From Myxococcales bacterium (GTDB lineage Bacteria; Myxococcota; Myxococcia; Myxococcales; Anaeromyxobacteraceae): a DNA stretch of 53,590 nt. The position numbers and the translations under genes were made by a program. The DNA lies in the NCBI GenBank assembly GCA_021818285.1, contig JAKAEO010000004.1, positions 1 to 53,590 of the forward strand, in the 5' to 3' direction. This document shows, one piece after another, positions 52,583-53,590 of the stretch. Under the pieces are notes generated by a model. That model was not told where the DNA came from. It saw nothing but the letters and a program-made list of their open reading frames with translations, and searched no databases. Each line of letters starts with the position of its first letter. Within the stretch, counting starts at the first letter, position 1.

Positions 52583-53590
52583 GTGAAGACCTTCCTGCAG
52601 GAGCCCGGCGATCTGGCCACGGTCCCGCTGGCGGCGGTCCTCATCCAGATCCTGAACGACCGCGCCACCGGCGGGCTCGAGGTCCACCACGACGGCGGCA
52701 CCTCGCGGATCTTCGTCCGCGACGGCATCCCGGTGGGCTCGCAGTCCTTCACCGGCTTCAAGCCCCTCGGCCAGATCCTCCTGGCCCGCGGGCGCATCGA
52801 CGTCGCCACGCTCAACGAGAGCCTGGCGGGCATGGCCGCCACCGGCCGGCCGCAGGGCGAGGTGCTGGTCGAGCTCGGCGCCGTCACCCGCGCCGAGGTG
52901 GACGAGGCGCTCACCGGCCAGCAGGAGGCCTACCTGCTCCGCATCGCCTCGCTGGAGCGCGGGACCTTCCGCTTCGACGGCGGACGGCCGGTGCCGGAGT
53001 GGACCCGCGGCATCCGCATCCGGCCGCTGCGGGCCATCGTCGAGGCGCTGGAGAAGCCGCAGGCGGCGGCGCTGGTGGCCTCGGCGCTGCAGCCGGCGGC
53101 GGGCGGGCCGCTGGCGCTGGCGAAGGGCTACGAGCGGCTGGCCGGCGCCTTCGGCTGGTCGGAGGCCGACTCCCGGCTGGTCCAGCGGCTCTCCACCGTC
53201 ACCACGCTCGACGAGTTCTTCGCGGAGCCGGGGGTGACCCCGGAGCGGGCCCGCGCGGTGCTGGCCGCGCTGCTGCTGCTCGGCCTCGCCGACACCCGCG
53301 CCGCCGGCGCGCCGGCGCTGGACACCGTGCCCGGCATCGTCGTGGACCTCGCCGACCTGGCCGGCGTCGCCGTCGAGGAGGCGCCCGGGCCCGGCCGTGC
53401 CGCGGAACCCGGTCCGGCCGGCCGCGCCGCGGAGCCCGGCTTCCCCTCCACGCGTCGGACGCCGCCCATGGGGAGCTTCTCGACGCCGGTCCCGGCGGCC
53501 GAGCCCGCGCCCCGCCCGCCCACCCCGCGCCCGTCGCGCACCACCCCGCCGCTCGGGACGCCGGCGCCGGCGGTCCGGGAGCCCCCGGCC
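52583..53590 (+). CDS. DUF4388 (PATAN-like) domain protein, 3' end outside window
   Basis: The visible 336 residues begin VKTFLQEPGDLATVPLAAVL. A DUF4388-type domain common in myxobacterial signalling proteins follows (about 1-60, NDRATGGLEVHHDGGTSRIF, VRDGIPVGSQSFTGFKPLGQ). A second segment (LGQILLARGRIDVATLNES) resembles the helical repeat often found after it, then a long helical region and a Pro/Ala-rich stretch. It is probably a cytoplasmic adaptor of gliding, polarity or kinase signalling; no catalytic motif is seen. GTG 52583 is the only sensible start. Confidence 0.8.
   Translation, partial: MKTFLQEPGDLATVPLAAVLIQILNDRATGGLEVHHDGGTSRIFVRDGIPVGSQSFTGFKPLGQILLARGRIDVATLNESLAGMAATGRPQGEVLVELGAVTRAEVDEALTGQQEAYLLRIASLERGTFRFDGGRPVPEWTRGIRIRPLRAIVEALEKPQAAALVASALQPAAGGPLALAKGYERLAGAFGWSEADSRLVQRLSTVTTLDEFFAEPGVTPERARAVLAALLLLGLADTRAAGAPALDTVPGIVVDLADLAGVAVEEAPGPGRAAEPGPAGRAAEPGFPSTRRTPPMGSFSTPVPAAEPAPRPPTPRPSRTTPPLGTPAPAVREPPA

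Overview
The window is about 53.6 kb of very GC-rich DNA with dense genes and frequent GTG starts. The content points to a myxobacterium of the Anaeromyxobacter type (Myxococcota): multihaem c-type cytochromes, Hanks-type kinases with PEGA or universal-stress domains, PilZ and receiver proteins, a DUF4388 protein, and a MurE of the meso-diaminopimelate type. The lineage is inferred from gene content and composition; no rRNA or tRNA gene was seen. No insertion sequence, prophage or CRISPR array was seen.

Region 1 (1-21944, mostly minus strand) is a nearly complete dcw (division and cell wall) cluster. Its transcription order is mraZ, a small STAS-domain gene, rsmH, ftsL, ftsI, murE, murF, mraY, murD, ftsW, murG, murC, murB, ddl, then ftsQ, ftsA and ftsZ (the last cut by the window edge). 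Many stop and start codons overlap, so most of it is probably one operon. A promoter and a ladder of 10-bp repeats matching the MraZ operator lie just before mraZ. Between ddl and ftsQ the cluster is broken by four plus-strand genes: a trihaem cytochrome, a ten-haem cytochrome, and two exported redoxin-TPR paralogues that lack the CXXC motif. ftsQAZ must therefore have their own promoter.

Region 2 (21945-30258) is metabolic and sensory: an SDR of HSDL2 type, an orphan branched-chain amino-acid-type binding protein, TrpB2, a GMC oxidoreductase with a Tat-exported small subunit, a PilZ-receiver protein and a crotonase-family enzyme.

Region 3 (30283-38752) holds a PEGA-domain kinase in one operon with a lipoprotein that looks like an inactivated M3-type peptidase; then EpmA, a degenerate receiver protein, an RlmI-like methyltransferase, a metallo-beta-lactamase-fold enzyme, a membrane PH-like protein and two small unknown proteins.

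Region 4 (38749-53590) holds a reverse transsulfuration pair (CBS and cystathionine gamma-lyase), an AmgK-like sugar kinase, the DUF485/ActP acetate-uptake pair, a metallophosphoesterase with a kinase-USP fusion, two MFS transporters, a sugar-phosphate nucleotidyltransferase, a diacylglycerol-kinase-family enzyme, an apparent trmL remnant and a partial DUF4388 protein.

The observations most worth following are the redox cassette inside the dcw cluster with its cysteine-conserving redoxins, the non-phosphorylatable STAS protein in the dcw operon, the pseudo-peptidase/kinase pair, the kinase-USP fusion and the trmL remnant.
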